DNA of 64,000 bases from Streptomyces sp. NRRL F-5126 (lineage in GTDB: Bacteria > Actinomycetota > Actinomycetes > Streptomycetales > Streptomycetaceae): contig NZ_JOFZ01000009.1 of the NCBI RefSeq assembly GCF_000721265.1, positions 124,001 through 188,000 of the forward strand, read 5' to 3'. The stretch's first letter is position 1. Each line of letters starts with the position of its first letter. A program made the translations under genes and the position numbers. The notes beneath the pieces are model-generated. The model had not been told where the DNA came from. It ran no database searches and saw only the letters and a program-made list of their open reading frames with translations. Positions 16,234 through 24,732 of the stretch are shown piece by piece.

Positions 16234-17178
16234 ATGACGACACACCGAGTCGCGATCCTGGCGTTGGACGGTGTCACCCCGCTCGACCTGGCGATCCCGG
16301 CGCAGATCTTCAACGCCCGCCCGGAGACCCCCTACGAGACGACCGTGTGCGGCCTCGGCCCCAAGGTGGCGACCACCGCCGGCTTCTCCCTCGACACCGA
16401 GGGCGGCCTCGACCACGTACGCGCCGCGGACACCGTGATCGTGCCGGGGTACGAGCCGGGCAGCGAGCCCCCGGTGCGGCCGCCGGGCGAGGTGCTCGAC
16501 GCGCTGGCCCAGGCACGCGAGCGGGGCCGGCGTGTGGTGTCGATCTGCACGGGCGCCTTCGCGCTGGCCGCGGCGGGCGTGCTGGACGGACTGCACGCCA
16601 CGACCCACTGGATGCACATCGACGAGCTCGAAGAGAACTTCCCGTCCGTCACGGTCGACCGCGATGTGCTCTACGTCGACGAGGGGGACGTGCTCACCTC
16701 GGCTGGAGTGTGCTGCGGCATCGATCTGTGCCTGCACCTGGTGCGCCGCGACCTGGGGGCGATCGTGGCCAACCGGATCGCCCGCGGCCTGGTGGCCGCG
16801 CCGCACCGCGACGGAGGCCAGGCCCAGTACGTACCCGCTCCGGTCGCCGAGGCCGGTGAGACGTCACTCTCCGGCACCCGGGGCTGGGCGCTGGGCCGGC
16901 TCGACGAGCCGCTCACACTGCGAGCGCTCGCGCGCCACGCGGGCGTCTCGCCGCGCACATTCATGCGCCGGTTCGCCGCGGAGACGGGCACCACGCCGCT
17001 GCAGTGGCTGCTGGGCGCCCGCCTCGGCAGGGCACGCGAACTGCTGGAGACGACGGACCACTCGGTGGACCAGGTGGCCAGGGACTGCGGCCTGGGCACA
17101 GCGGCGAACCTGCGCCTGCACTTCCGCCGGACCCTCGACACCACCCCCACCGCCTACCGGCGCACCTTCACGCGCTGA
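16234..17178 (+). CDS. GlxA-family AraC-type regulator
   Basis: The 314-residue protein has an N-terminal DJ-1/PfpI-like amidase domain (RVAILALDGVTPLDLAIPAQIF, RVVSICTGAFALAAAGVLDG with the nucleophile-elbow cysteine CTG) and two C-terminal AraC helix-turn-helices (LTLRALARHAGVSPRTFMRRF and HSVDQVARDCGLGTAANLRLHF). The family senses small molecules and activates nearby catabolic genes. It lies 72 bases from the divergent HD/RidA/MFS operon, its most likely target. No clear ribosome site precedes the ATG at 16234. Confidence 0.9.
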   Translation: MTTHRVAILALDGVTPLDLAIPAQIFNARPETPYETTVCGLGPKVATTAGFSLDTEGGLDHVRAADTVIVPGYEPGSEPPVRPPGEVLDALAQARERGRRVVSICTGAFALAAAGVLDGLHATTHWMHIDELEENFPSVTVDRDVLYVDEGDVLTSAGVCCGIDLCLHLVRRDLGAIVANRIARGLVAAPHRDGGQAQYVPAPVAEAGETSLSGTRGWALGRLDEPLTLRALARHAGVSPRTFMRRFAAETGTTPLQWLLGARLGRARELLETTDHSVDQVARDCGLGTAANLRLHFRRTLDTTPTAYRRTFTR

Positions 17179-17379
17179 CACCGCGGGCCACGGCCAACGG
17201 GCCGGACCCTTGCGCAGGTTGTCACTTTCCCGACGCGCTGCCCGATCACGCCTCGAACGCGGTCGCGAGGTCCTGGCCGTCGTCCGCGACCCCGCGGGAC
17301 CGACCGCGCCTCATCCCGCACCGAGGGCAGTCACCGGCAACGTCCTCGATCCGTCGTCGGTCCGCGTGCCCGCCGCGGG

Positions 17380-19335
17380 TCACGGCTGTGCCGGCACGGT
17401 GATGGTGAACGCCGACCCCTCGCCCGGGGTGCTGGTCGCCGTGATCGTCCCCCCGTGCGCCTCCACGAGCTTGCGGACGATGGCAAGCCCGAGGCCGCTG
17501 CCTCCGGTCTGCCGGTTGCGGGACTTCTCCGCGCGCCAGAAGCGGTCGAAGACTCGTGGCAGGTCCTCGGCGCCGATCCCGGCGCCCGTGTCAGTGACCC
17601 CGATCACCGCGCGGGCGCCGCCGGCCCGCCCGGTGACGGTCACGCTGCCGCCCGCGGGGGTGTGCCGGACGGCGTTGGACACGAGGTTGCCGACGGCCTG
17701 CCGCAGCCGCACGGGGTCGGCCGCCACGACCGCCCCGCCTTCGACGGCGGTGACGAGGGCCACCCCCGCCGCCTGCGCCGTCCCCCGGTGCGCGGCCGCG
17801 ACCTGCCCGAGCAACTCGGCCAGGTCCACCTGGCGTACGCGCAGCCGCAACTCCCCGGCGTCGGCCGCCGACAGGTCCCGGAGGTCGTCGATGACGTGCT
17901 GCAGCAGCACCGCCTCGTCCAGCAGCGATGTCAGGAACGCGTTGTCGGGCACGGCGAGACCGTCCTCGGCGGCCTCCAGCCAGCCGCGGATGTTGCTCAG
18001 TGGCGTGCGCAGTTCGTGCGCGACGTCGTTGACCATCGCCTTGCGCAGCTTCTCGGACCGCTCGCGGCGCTCGGCCATCGAGTTGAACGCGACGGCGACG
18101 TCACCGATCTCGTCGTTCGCCGCGACCTCGGCACGGGCCGCCAGATCACCCTCGGTCATCCGCCGGGCAGCGCCGGCCAGTGCCCGCAGCGGGCGGACCA
18201 TGCGGGTGCCGGCGAGCGCGGTGACGGTGAGTGTGACCAGGATGACGAGGCCGGTCACCTCGGCGATCCGCGTCAGGTTGCCCGGTGACAGGTCGAGGAA
18301 CGCGACCGGTGCGCGCTGCGGGCTGCTGACGAACAGCAGGGCGGGTGGTGCGACGTAGGGCGCGAGCTGCTCGCGGCGTGCGCCCTCGACGCAGTCGGCC
18401 ACCACGTGTTCGCCCCGCGCGGTGCCCGGGGCGCTCCGCGTCCAGCTGTCGTCCAGGTTCAGCCGGACGGGAGGCGCGCCGCGCCGGCTCAGGCAGGCGT
18501 TGACGAGACCGCTGAGCCGATGCAGGGCGTGCGCCTCGGTGCGCGTCGGGCGCGACAGGGCCGTGGCCGCACACGCGCTCGGCGGGTACAGGCCGCTGCG
18601 CGCGGGGCGGAGCACGGGCCGGCCCGACGGCGTGGTGTCCACCCGCACGCTCACGTTCAGCTGATCGCGCAGGCACGCCGCCGTGCGTTGTGCCACGCCC
18701 CGCAGGTCGGCCCGCTCGGCGGCGGGCAGCAGGAACGGCCCGACCGCGCGGGGGTCGATGGCGCTCGGCGCGGCCGGCACCGCACTGTCCGTGCCGGGCG
18801 CGGCAGCCGGCGAGGGTGACCGCGTGTCCGGCAGGCAGCGGGCGTTCGGGGAGCAGGGCGCGGGCGACCCGCCCGCGGCGGTGGCCGGCTCTCCACCGGT
18901 GTGCCCGCTGTCGCCCGCGTCGGCACGCGCGGCCGGCGTGCCGTCCACGGAGAGCGGGTTGACCGTTGCGGACGCCTGGGCGGGCAGCGGGACGTGCGTC
19001 GCCCCGGCGCCGGAGTCGACCATCGTGTGGCGGCCCTGGTCGGTGAGCGTGATGCGGTGGCCGGTGCCGCGGGCCAGCCGGCGCACGGTCGCCGCGACGC
19101 CCCGCCAGTCGTGGTGGGTGGCGGCGTAGCCGAGCAGTGTGTCGTAGATGTGCGCGTCGTCGGTCAGCGTCTGGCCCTGCGTCTGGCGGATGGCGACGCT
19201 CGTGACGTGTGCGGTCAGCCAGGCGGTCGCCGCGACCGAGCAGGCCGAGACCAGGACGGACAGCGCGAGCAGCTTGAGCAGCAGCCTGCGGCGTCGGGGG
19301 ACGCCACCGCGCCGCTCGGGGACGTCGGGGCTCAC
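17380..19335 (-). CDS. Sensor histidine kinase with large extracytoplasmic domain
   Basis: The 651-residue protein starts at the GTG at 19335, which overlaps the stop of the response regulator (GTGA). A first membrane helix (about 20-42) is followed by some 270 extracytoplasmic residues that include a Pro/Ala linker and several cysteines (PCSPNARCLPD and three later ones), possibly disulfide-bonded. The second membrane helix is ITRIAEVTGLVILV-like, near 355. HAMP, HisKA with NDVAHELRTPLSNIRGW, and HATPase with NLVSNAVRHTPAGG, TDTGAGIG and GGSGLGLAIV complete the protein. It is a BaeS-type envelope or antibiotic stress sensor by layout. The signal is unknown. Confidence 0.9.
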   Translation of the reverse strand: MSPDVPERRGGVPRRRRLLLKLLALSVLVSACSVAATAWLTAHVTSVAIRQTQGQTLTDDAHIYDTLLGYAATHHDWRGVAATVRRLARGTGHRITLTDQGRHTMVDSGAGATHVPLPAQASATVNPLSVDGTPAARADAGDSGHTGGEPATAAGGSPAPCSPNARCLPDTRSPSPAAAPGTDSAVPAAPSAIDPRAVGPFLLPAAERADLRGVAQRTAACLRDQLNVSVRVDTTPSGRPVLRPARSGLYPPSACAATALSRPTRTEAHALHRLSGLVNACLSRRGAPPVRLNLDDSWTRSAPGTARGEHVVADCVEGARREQLAPYVAPPALLFVSSPQRAPVAFLDLSPGNLTRIAEVTGLVILVTLTVTALAGTRMVRPLRALAGAARRMTEGDLAARAEVAANDEIGDVAVAFNSMAERRERSEKLRKAMVNDVAHELRTPLSNIRGWLEAAEDGLAVPDNAFLTSLLDEAVLLQHVIDDLRDLSAADAGELRLRVRQVDLAELLGQVAAAHRGTAQAAGVALVTAVEGGAVVAADPVRLRQAVGNLVSNAVRHTPAGGSVTVTGRAGGARAVIGVTDTGAGIGAEDLPRVFDRFWRAEKSRNRQTGGSGLGLAIVRKLVEAHGGTITATSTPGEGSAFTITVPAQP

Positions 19336-20042
19336 CCGCGCGCCCCGTCGCCGGCGACGAGCTTGTAGCCGACGCCGTACACCGTGATCAGCATGCGCGG
19401 CCGGTTGGGCTCGTGCTCGATCTTGCGGCGCAGGTTCATCACATGGACGTCGACCGTCCGGTGGGTGGACCAGCGATCCATGCCGTGCAGGCCGGAGATG
19501 ATCTGTGCGCGGCCGAAGACCCGGCCGGGCTCGGCCGCCAGCAGGCTGAGCAGGACGAACTCGCCCGGCGTGCACTCCACCTGGCGGCCGTCGACGGTCA
19601 CCTCGTGCCGCACCGGGTCCACGCACAGCCCGCCGACGCGCAGCACCGGATCGGGCGGCGGGGCAGGGGCGGTGGCCCTACGCAGGAGGGTGCGGACGCG
19701 GGCCATCAGTTCGCGCGGGCTGTACGGCTTGGTGATGTAGTCGTCCGCGCCCAGGTCAAGGCCGAGCAGCAGGTCGTCCTCGGCGGAGCGCGCCGTGAGC
19801 ATGAGCACCGGCAGCGTGGACAGTTCCGGGTCGGCGCGGACCACCCGGCACACGTCAAGACCGTCGACGCCCGGCATCATCACGTCGAGCACGAGCAGGT
19901 CGGGCCGCGCCCGCCGGACCTGATCGAGCGCGGCCCGCCCGTCGTGCACGGCGGTCACCCGGTGACTCTCGCGTTCCAGGTAGCGGCGGACGAGTTCGGC
20001 CTGCTTCGGGTCGTCCTCCGCGACCAGGACATGTGCGCACAT
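19332..20042 (-). CDS. OmpR-family response regulator
   Basis: The 236-residue protein has a receiver domain with the acidic pair E9-D10-D11, phosphorylated D53 (LVLDVMMPG) and the lysine in YITKPYSP, followed by a winged helix (ECTPGEFVLLSLLAAEPG, TVDVHVMNLRRKIE, TVYGVGYKL). It is paired with the large sensor kinase by a four-base GTGA overlap. A six-cysteine-free, ordinary regulator; target genes are not evident, though the secreted hydrolase 43 bases upstream on the same strand may be cotranscribed. Confidence 0.92.
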   Translation of the reverse strand: MCAHVLVAEDDPKQAELVRRYLERESHRVTAVHDGRAALDQVRRARPDLLVLDVMMPGVDGLDVCRVVRADPELSTLPVLMLTARSAEDDLLLGLDLGADDYITKPYSPRELMARVRTLLRRATAPAPPPDPVLRVGGLCVDPVRHEVTVDGRQVECTPGEFVLLSLLAAEPGRVFGRAQIISGLHGMDRWSTHRTVDVHVMNLRRKIEHEPNRPRMLITVYGVGYKLVAGDGARG

Positions 20043-20085
20043 GGCAGCGAGTCTAGGAACGCCTGCGAACGCGACGGCCGGGTGC

Positions 20086-21471
20086 TCAGCCAGTGCCCCC
20101 GTCGTACCGGGTGGTGACGGCGCCGCCCGTGCCGGGGAACGACTTCTCGCCGGTCAGGTAGGGCTCGTACCGCGTCCGGCCGAGCAGATGGTCGGCGAAA
20201 TAGGCGCCCACGTAGTCCTCGGTGATCCGGCGCTGTTGCCGCTCGGAGAGTTCCTTCTGATCCGTCTGGGAGGCGTCGGCCCCGGGGAACTGGGACGTGC
20301 AGGTGCCCGGCTCGCCGCCGGGAACGCCGTCGTCATGTGCGGCGACCTGGCCGCTGCTCGGCGACCACTGCTCGTTGTAGAAGTCGTGGACACCGCCGCG
20401 CACCGTGTACTGGCTTGTCGGCGCGTTGTTGGCGCCCTTGTTCCAGTCGAAGAACTCCCCGGTGTTCACCTGGTCGCACGTGCCCCACATCACCGCGAAC
20501 GACGTCTTGGTGACGGGATCGACGTCCCAGGTGGCGGTGGGCGCGAGAGCGAACGCCGCCTTGACGGACACACCTTCGGGCCACGTGTGACGGCTGCTGT
20601 CGGCGATCTCCTGCATCACTCCCCCGCCGCCCATGGAGTGCCCGATCAGCCCCACATCGCGCAGGTCCACATGGTTCCTGAAGTCCACCGGCGAGGGACG
20701 TCCGGACGCGGCGTCGACGAAGCCGCCGCGCAGCGGGCCCTTGCCCGTCGACGACAGCTGCCGCCACATGCGCAACTGGGCGTTGATCAGTGCCGCGCGC
20801 TCCTGATACACCGTGTCGGCCTGGCCCGAGGACGTCGAGTTGATGCCGTTCGCCCCGATGGAGACGACGACGAACCCCCGGCTCGCCAGCTCACGGCCCA
20901 GGTAGTCGTAGCCGAGATAGCTGGGGATCCGGCCCACCCCGGATGCGCACGGCCAGGCGAACAGCCGGTCCGAGTCGGCCTTGATGATCGCCTGCTGCCT
21001 CGCCGCGTCGGCGGTGTCACCGCTCTGCTCGTCCTTCGCCAGCGCGGCCTGCGCGGCGTTGAGCGATGCGGAGGCGTCCGCGTCGGCGCAGGTGTCCCAG
21101 TACCCGTGCTCGATCATGATCAGCGGGTGGGTGCCTGAGGAGAGGTCGCCGGGGTAGTAGACGGCCCCGTCCAGCTCGTTGCCGCCCACGTATCCCAGGG
21201 AATCGGGCGGCTGGAAGGCCTCGTCGCCCAGGTTGTAGTGCACCTCTCCCACTTCCTGCCGCGCGGGCCGGCTTCCGGAGCGGTTGACGGCGGCGAACGC
21301 CTCCGTCGAGGAGAAGCACACAGCACAGGCTGTCACGGGCGCGGCGAGCAGCAGCAACTTCGCGCGCCGTGTGCGTCCAGGTTTCGTATGCGCCGCCGCA
21401 ATGGCCGCCGAGGTGGCGCGCCGCGACGTACGGAGGGACGGCCGGCGGACAGGACGTGGGAGGCATCGCAT
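20086..21471 (-). CDS. Secreted alpha/beta hydrolase (PAF-acetylhydrolase/dienelactone hydrolase-like)
   Basis: The 461-residue protein has a long N-terminus ending in a signal sequence with RTRRAKLLLLAAPVTACA and cleavage near EAFA. The nucleophile elbow is VGLIGHSMGGGG, the oxyanion strand is HPLIMIEHGYWD, the acid is probably in MWGTCDQVN and the histidine in GGVHDFYNE. It should hydrolyse an ester or lipid outside the cell. The twin arginines before the hydrophobic core could direct Tat export. The ATG at 21471 lacks a strong ribosome site and the true start may be some codons downstream. It lies upstream of, and in line with, the two-component pair. Confidence 0.82.
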   Translation of the reverse strand: MRCLPRPVRRPSLRTSRRATSAAIAAAHTKPGRTRRAKLLLLAAPVTACAVCFSSTEAFAAVNRSGSRPARQEVGEVHYNLGDEAFQPPDSLGYVGGNELDGAVYYPGDLSSGTHPLIMIEHGYWDTCADADASASLNAAQAALAKDEQSGDTADAARQQAIIKADSDRLFAWPCASGVGRIPSYLGYDYLGRELASRGFVVVSIGANGINSTSSGQADTVYQERAALINAQLRMWRQLSSTGKGPLRGGFVDAASGRPSPVDFRNHVDLRDVGLIGHSMGGGGVMQEIADSSRHTWPEGVSVKAAFALAPTATWDVDPVTKTSFAVMWGTCDQVNTGEFFDWNKGANNAPTSQYTVRGGVHDFYNEQWSPSSGQVAAHDDGVPGGEPGTCTSQFPGADASQTDQKELSERQQRRITEDYVGAYFADHLLGRTRYEPYLTGEKSFPGTGGAVTTRYDGGTG

Positions 21472-21619
21472 GGGGTGGAGGGTACGGAGAGCATGTCAGG
21501 AAGCTGTCAGATTCCTGTTTTCGTCCGGGCGATGCACACGCACTTGAAAGTGCCTTTTGTAAGCTCTGCCCCACTCACTCATGATGGTGTTACGCACCAG
21601 CAGTGAGGTGAGAAGGAAG

Positions 21620-22303
21620 ATGATTGAGCAAGTAACGCACCCCGCGGGGCCGCAGGTTGCCATCGAGATGTGGTCCGACCTGGGTTGCCCGTGGTGCTAT
21701 GTCGCCAAGCACCGGCTCAGGGCCGCGATCGGGCAGCGGCCTGACGCGGACCGGTTCAAGGTCGTGATGCGCTCCTTCGAGCTGAACCCGGCCGCACCGA
21801 AGCGGCCGGAGCCGATCGAGGACGCCTTCATTCGTACCCACGGCGGAACGGCCGACCAGTTCATGGCGGCAGAGCGCCGGATCCGGGCGATCGCCCTCGG
21901 CGAGGGCCTGGAGTTCACGCTGGACCGTCTCAGCGCCAGCACCTTCGACCTGCACCGCGTGGTGCAGTACGCCGGCGACGAGGGCCTGGGCTTCGAGTTC
22001 TTCTCGGCCGTCCAGGACGGCTTCTTCGCCGGATCCGTGAACCCTTACGCCCCTGATGCCCTGGCCGGGGTCGCCGATTCGGTCGGTCTCGACGGCCGGC
22101 GAGTGCGCGCGATTCTCGCGGACGGTGAGTACGCCGGCCGCGTACGCGCCGACCGCACCGAAGGTGTGGAGCTGGGCGCGACCGGCGTGCCGTTCGTCGT
22201 CCTCGACCGTCGGGTCGCCGCCCCGGGGGCCCAGAAGGTCCCGGTCTACGGGCGGCTGCTCGACCAGGTGGCCGGGCCCGTGCCGAACGAGCCCGTGTCA
22301 TGA
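21620..22303 (+). CDS. DsbA-family oxidoreductase (FrnE-like)
   Basis: The protein of about 227 residues is a cytoplasmic DsbA-fold protein with IEMWSDLGCPWCYVAKHRL, where C23 and C26 form the CPWC redox pair. GATGVPFVVLDRR is the cis-proline loop. FrnE-type proteins act in disulfide isomerisation, oxidative-stress tolerance or polyketide tailoring. I start at the ATG at 21620 because GAGGTGAGAAGGAAG precedes it; a start at 21581 would add 13 residues with no site. Its stop overlaps the start of a 55-residue cysteine-containing miniprotein (ATGA). Confidence 0.87.
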   Translation: MIEQVTHPAGPQVAIEMWSDLGCPWCYVAKHRLRAAIGQRPDADRFKVVMRSFELNPAAPKRPEPIEDAFIRTHGGTADQFMAAERRIRAIALGEGLEFTLDRLSASTFDLHRVVQYAGDEGLGFEFFSAVQDGFFAGSVNPYAPDALAGVADSVGLDGRRVRAILADGEYAGRVRADRTEGVELGATGVPFVVLDRRVAAPGAQKVPVYGRLLDQVAGPVPNEPVS

Positions 22304-22467
22304 GCGAACCGAAGGGTGGCCCGCAGATCGTGGCGGCCCCTGCCGACGGGTGGTGCGAGCCCGGCACCGGCGTCTGCCGCATCGGCCCCGCCGACGACGG
22401 GACGGGCGGCGCCGAGGCTCTCGACGAGACGGCGCCGCACGACGCGCCCGGCGCCGCGGAGCGCTGA
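22300..22467 (+). CDS. 55-residue CxnC miniprotein coupled to the DsbA-like gene
   Basis: The ATG at 22300 overlaps the DsbA stop (ATGA). The frame runs 55 codons to a TGA at 22465-22467, with G or C in nearly all third positions, so it is very probably translated. It encodes an acidic protein whose only cysteines are in DGWCEPGTGVCRIG, a C-x6-C pair. Coupling to a thiol oxidoreductase suggests a substrate, chaperone or redox partner of that protein. I do not recognise a named family. Confidence 0.6.
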   Translation: MSEPKGGPQIVAAPADGWCEPGTGVCRIGPADDGTGGAEALDETAPHDAPGAAER

Positions 22468-22494
22468 GCACCCACCGCCACCGCCTCGGTTCAG

Positions 22495-22917
22495 CTACGC
22501 GCCGACCGCGGCCTTGCCCCGCCCGACTCCGGTCGCCTCGCTTGCCGCCCGGTTGGCGGCGACCTCGCGGTGGTGGGCGGCCGCCCAGCCGGCCATCGCC
22601 ACCACCGCTTCCATCAGCGACCGGCCCAGCTCGGTGAGCTCGTACACCACCCTCGGGGGGACCTCGGGGTAGGCGGTCCGCGTGATCAGCCCGTCGCGCT
22701 CAAGGTGCTTGAGCGTCTGGGTCAGCATCCGCTGGGAGATCCCCGGGATGCTCGCCTGCACGTCGGAGTAGCGCAACGGACCGGCGTTCAGGGTGCTGAC
22801 GATCAGCACCGTCCACTTGTCGCCGATGCGGTCGAGCACCTCGCGGATGAACGCGCTGTCCTCCGGCCATGTCCGGCACGGACCCGCGAGCTGTCGCGCT
22901 GACGCCATCTCCGTCAC
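22495..22917 (-). CDS. HxlR-family transcriptional regulator
   Basis: The 140-residue winged-helix protein shows the HxlR pattern: a cysteine near the start (GPCRTWPED), [47 protein letters not shown] and [12 protein letters not shown]. The N-terminal cysteine is the usual electrophile or quinone sensor in this family. The GTG at 22917 is used; an ATG at 22908 is equally possible. It is divergent from an azoreductase gene, 73 bases away, and probably represses it. Confidence 0.9.
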   Translation of the reverse strand: MTEMASARQLAGPCRTWPEDSAFIREVLDRIGDKWTVLIVSTLNAGPLRYSDVQASIPGISQRMLTQTLKHLERDGLITRTAYPEVPPRVVYELTELGRSLMEAVVAMAGWAAAHHREVAANRAASEATGVGRGKAAVGA

Positions 22918-22929
22918 CCCTCATCCAGT

Positions 22930-22953
22930 GTGCAACCGCACTACCAGTATGTA
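22930..22953. promoter_or_regulatory. Candidate HxlR operator
   Basis: GTGCAACCGCAC (22930-22941) has GTGC/GCAC arms, and TACCAGTATGTA (22942-22953) has TAC/GTA arms around a symmetric centre. Both lie between the divergent hxlR and azoreductase genes. Confidence 0.35.
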
Positions 22954-22990
22954 ACGCCCTTCGGCAACCACTACGAAAGGGACCCAACCC

Positions 22991-23644
22991 ATGTCGTACC
23001 TGCTGCACATCGACTCCTCCTCGCTCGGCAAGGCCTCCGTCTCGCGCCAGGTCGCGCAGTCCTTCCTCGACGGCTGGAGCGGCGACGTCGTGCACCGCGA
23101 CCTGGCGGCCTCACCCGTGCCTCACCTCTCCGCGGCCGGCATCACGGCCCGCGCCACCGCCCCCGCCCACTACACGCCCGAAGAGGCCGAGGCGGCCGCG
23201 ATACAGGACGCGTTGATCGAGGAGTTCCTCGGCGCGCGCGCCTATCTCTTCACCGTCCCGATGTACAACCTGACGATGCCGTCGGTGTTCAAGGCGTGGC
23301 TTGACCAGATCATGGTGTTCGGCCGCACCATGGACTTCGACGCCCCCGCGCCGACCGCCGGCCGTCCCGCCGTGGTGATCTCGGCGCGTGGCGGCGGCTA
23401 CGGGCCCGGCGCACCCAAGCACGGCCTCGACTACGTCGTACCGACCCTCGAAGCCACGCTCGGCCGGGCCGACATGCTCGGCCTCGACGTCACCACCGTC
23501 ATCCCCGAACTGACGATGGTGCCCCACGCCCCTGCCCTGGCCGCCCTGCTGCCGAAGCACGAGGCGTCCATGGCCGGCGCCCACGACCGTGCCCGCGAAC
23601 TCGCCGCCGCGATCGCCGACGGCACGACGACCGCCGCCGCCTGA
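22991..23644 (+). CDS. azoR: FMN-dependent NADH-azoreductase / quinone reductase
   Basis: The 217-residue protein is an AzoR flavodoxin-fold enzyme. HIDSSSLGKASVSRQVAQSF provides the FMN phosphate loop, VPMYNLTMPSVFKAWLDQI is the second FMN loop, and SARGGGYGPG the third. It reduces quinones, and azo dyes in vitro, by two electrons from NADH, which protects against electrophiles. AAAGGGA lies eight bases before the ATG. Divergent HxlR control fits induction by quinones or diamide-like stress. Confidence 0.92.
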   Translation: MSYLLHIDSSSLGKASVSRQVAQSFLDGWSGDVVHRDLAASPVPHLSAAGITARATAPAHYTPEEAEAAAIQDALIEEFLGARAYLFTVPMYNLTMPSVFKAWLDQIMVFGRTMDFDAPAPTAGRPAVVISARGGGYGPGAPKHGLDYVVPTLEATLGRADMLGLDVTTVIPELTMVPHAPALAALLPKHEASMAGAHDRARELAAAIADGTTTAAA

Positions 23645-23727
23645 GCCCCGAACCGGCCGACCGGTCGACGACTCGAAGCCGACCGTGCAGCCGTCGGGGC
23701 CGGGCAGGATCCCGCGCAGAGGCTGCA

Positions 23728-23818
23728 CGGTCACCGGTCACCGGTCACCGGTCACGGGTCACGGGTCACGGGTCACGGGTCGCGGGTCGCGGGTCGCGGG
23801 TCGCGGGTCGCGGGTCAC
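23728..23818. repeat. 13-copy heptanucleotide tandem repeat
   Basis: Thirteen 7-bp units run without interruption: four CGGTCAC, three GGGTCAC, five GGGTCGC and one final GGGTCAC. The graded change of unit sequence suggests stepwise expansion. The last unit contains the TGA stop of the leftward GNAT gene. Confidence 0.95.
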
Positions 23819-24462
23819 CCCAGGCCGAACCAGGGCAGGCAGGCCGGCAGCCCTTCGACCCGCACCGGTACCGCTCGGTGCCGTTGACACCGTTCGGCGG
23901 TGAGGCGGAGCCTGCGCAGCACGGCGGGTTCGGCCCGCACCGCATGGCGTTCGATGCCGTCCTCCTGATAGCCGAGCTTGCGCGAGACCCCCAGCGACGC
24001 CGCGTTGTGCGCGTACGCCGCGGAAACCGCCTGCTGAGCACCGAGTCCGGCGAAGGCCAGATGGAGGACGGCCGCGCGCATCTCGGTCCCCAGGCCCTGG
24101 CGGTGGTGGACCCTCCCCAGCCAGGAGCCGGTGCACACCTCACGGAGGACCGGGAAGTCCCGGGCGGTAATGCCCTGCGTCCCCACGACGACACCGTCCC
24201 GCAGGACCGCGAGGTTCAGCTCCCAGTCCTCCTTCTGCCAAGCTCCCCAGCAGCGCCAGTGGTACTGGAGGACGCTCCGAGCACGCTCGTCGGGCGTGAC
24301 GTCGGTCCAGGCCACGGTGAACGGCTGCACCGCCGGATCATGCACACCATCCGCGGCCAGCGCGGTCAAGTCGGCGAGATCGTCCAGGTTCGGCAGCCGC
24401 AGTTCGAGCCGAGGCGTGGTCAACCGCAGGCCCGCGAGCGGCCATTGGGTCAGCAGGGTCAT
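23815..24462 (-). CDS. GNAT acetyltransferase, RimJ/RimL type
   Basis: The 215-residue protein starts at the ATG at 24462. Family features are LRLTTPRLELRLPNLDDL, VLQYHWRCWGAW, GSWLGRVHHRQGLGTEMRAAVLHLAF (acetyl-CoA loop) and AYAHNAASLGVSRKLGYQEDGI. A C-terminal extension (RRLRLTAERCQRHR and PACLPWFGLG) exceeds the usual fold. The stop codon TGA at 23817-23815 lies in the last unit of the heptanucleotide repeat, so slippage there could lengthen or change the C-terminus. Substrate unknown. Confidence 0.85.
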   Translation of the reverse strand: MTLLTQWPLAGLRLTTPRLELRLPNLDDLADLTALAADGVHDPAVQPFTVAWTDVTPDERARSVLQYHWRCWGAWQKEDWELNLAVLRDGVVVGTQGITARDFPVLREVCTGSWLGRVHHRQGLGTEMRAAVLHLAFAGLGAQQAVSAAYAHNAASLGVSRKLGYQEDGIERHAVRAEPAVLRRLRLTAERCQRHRAVPVRVEGLPACLPWFGLG

Positions 24463-24732
24463 AACCGTGGATCTTTCTCGTTCCCTGCCACCGCGGCCAC
24501 TGGATTTCGACGAGAAGCGGCCCTCGGTGTCGCACTGCCGCCTCAGTCCTGCCTCAGGGGCGGGGGTGTTGGACAGGGTGACGCAGACACCTGGGGTCGT
24601 CGGGCTCGATGCCGAGTCGATGCGTCCCCGATCGCGCACATCAGCACGAGCCAACGTGAGCGCTGGGTGTTGAAGGCGCTTTCCGTGATCAGTACCGTCA
24701 ATGTCCAACAGAGGGGCAGGGGAGATTCCGTG

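Noticed and set aside
23728..23818. CRISPR array
   Set aside because: The 7-bp units are directly adjacent without spacers, and no cas gene is nearby; it is a simple tandem repeat.
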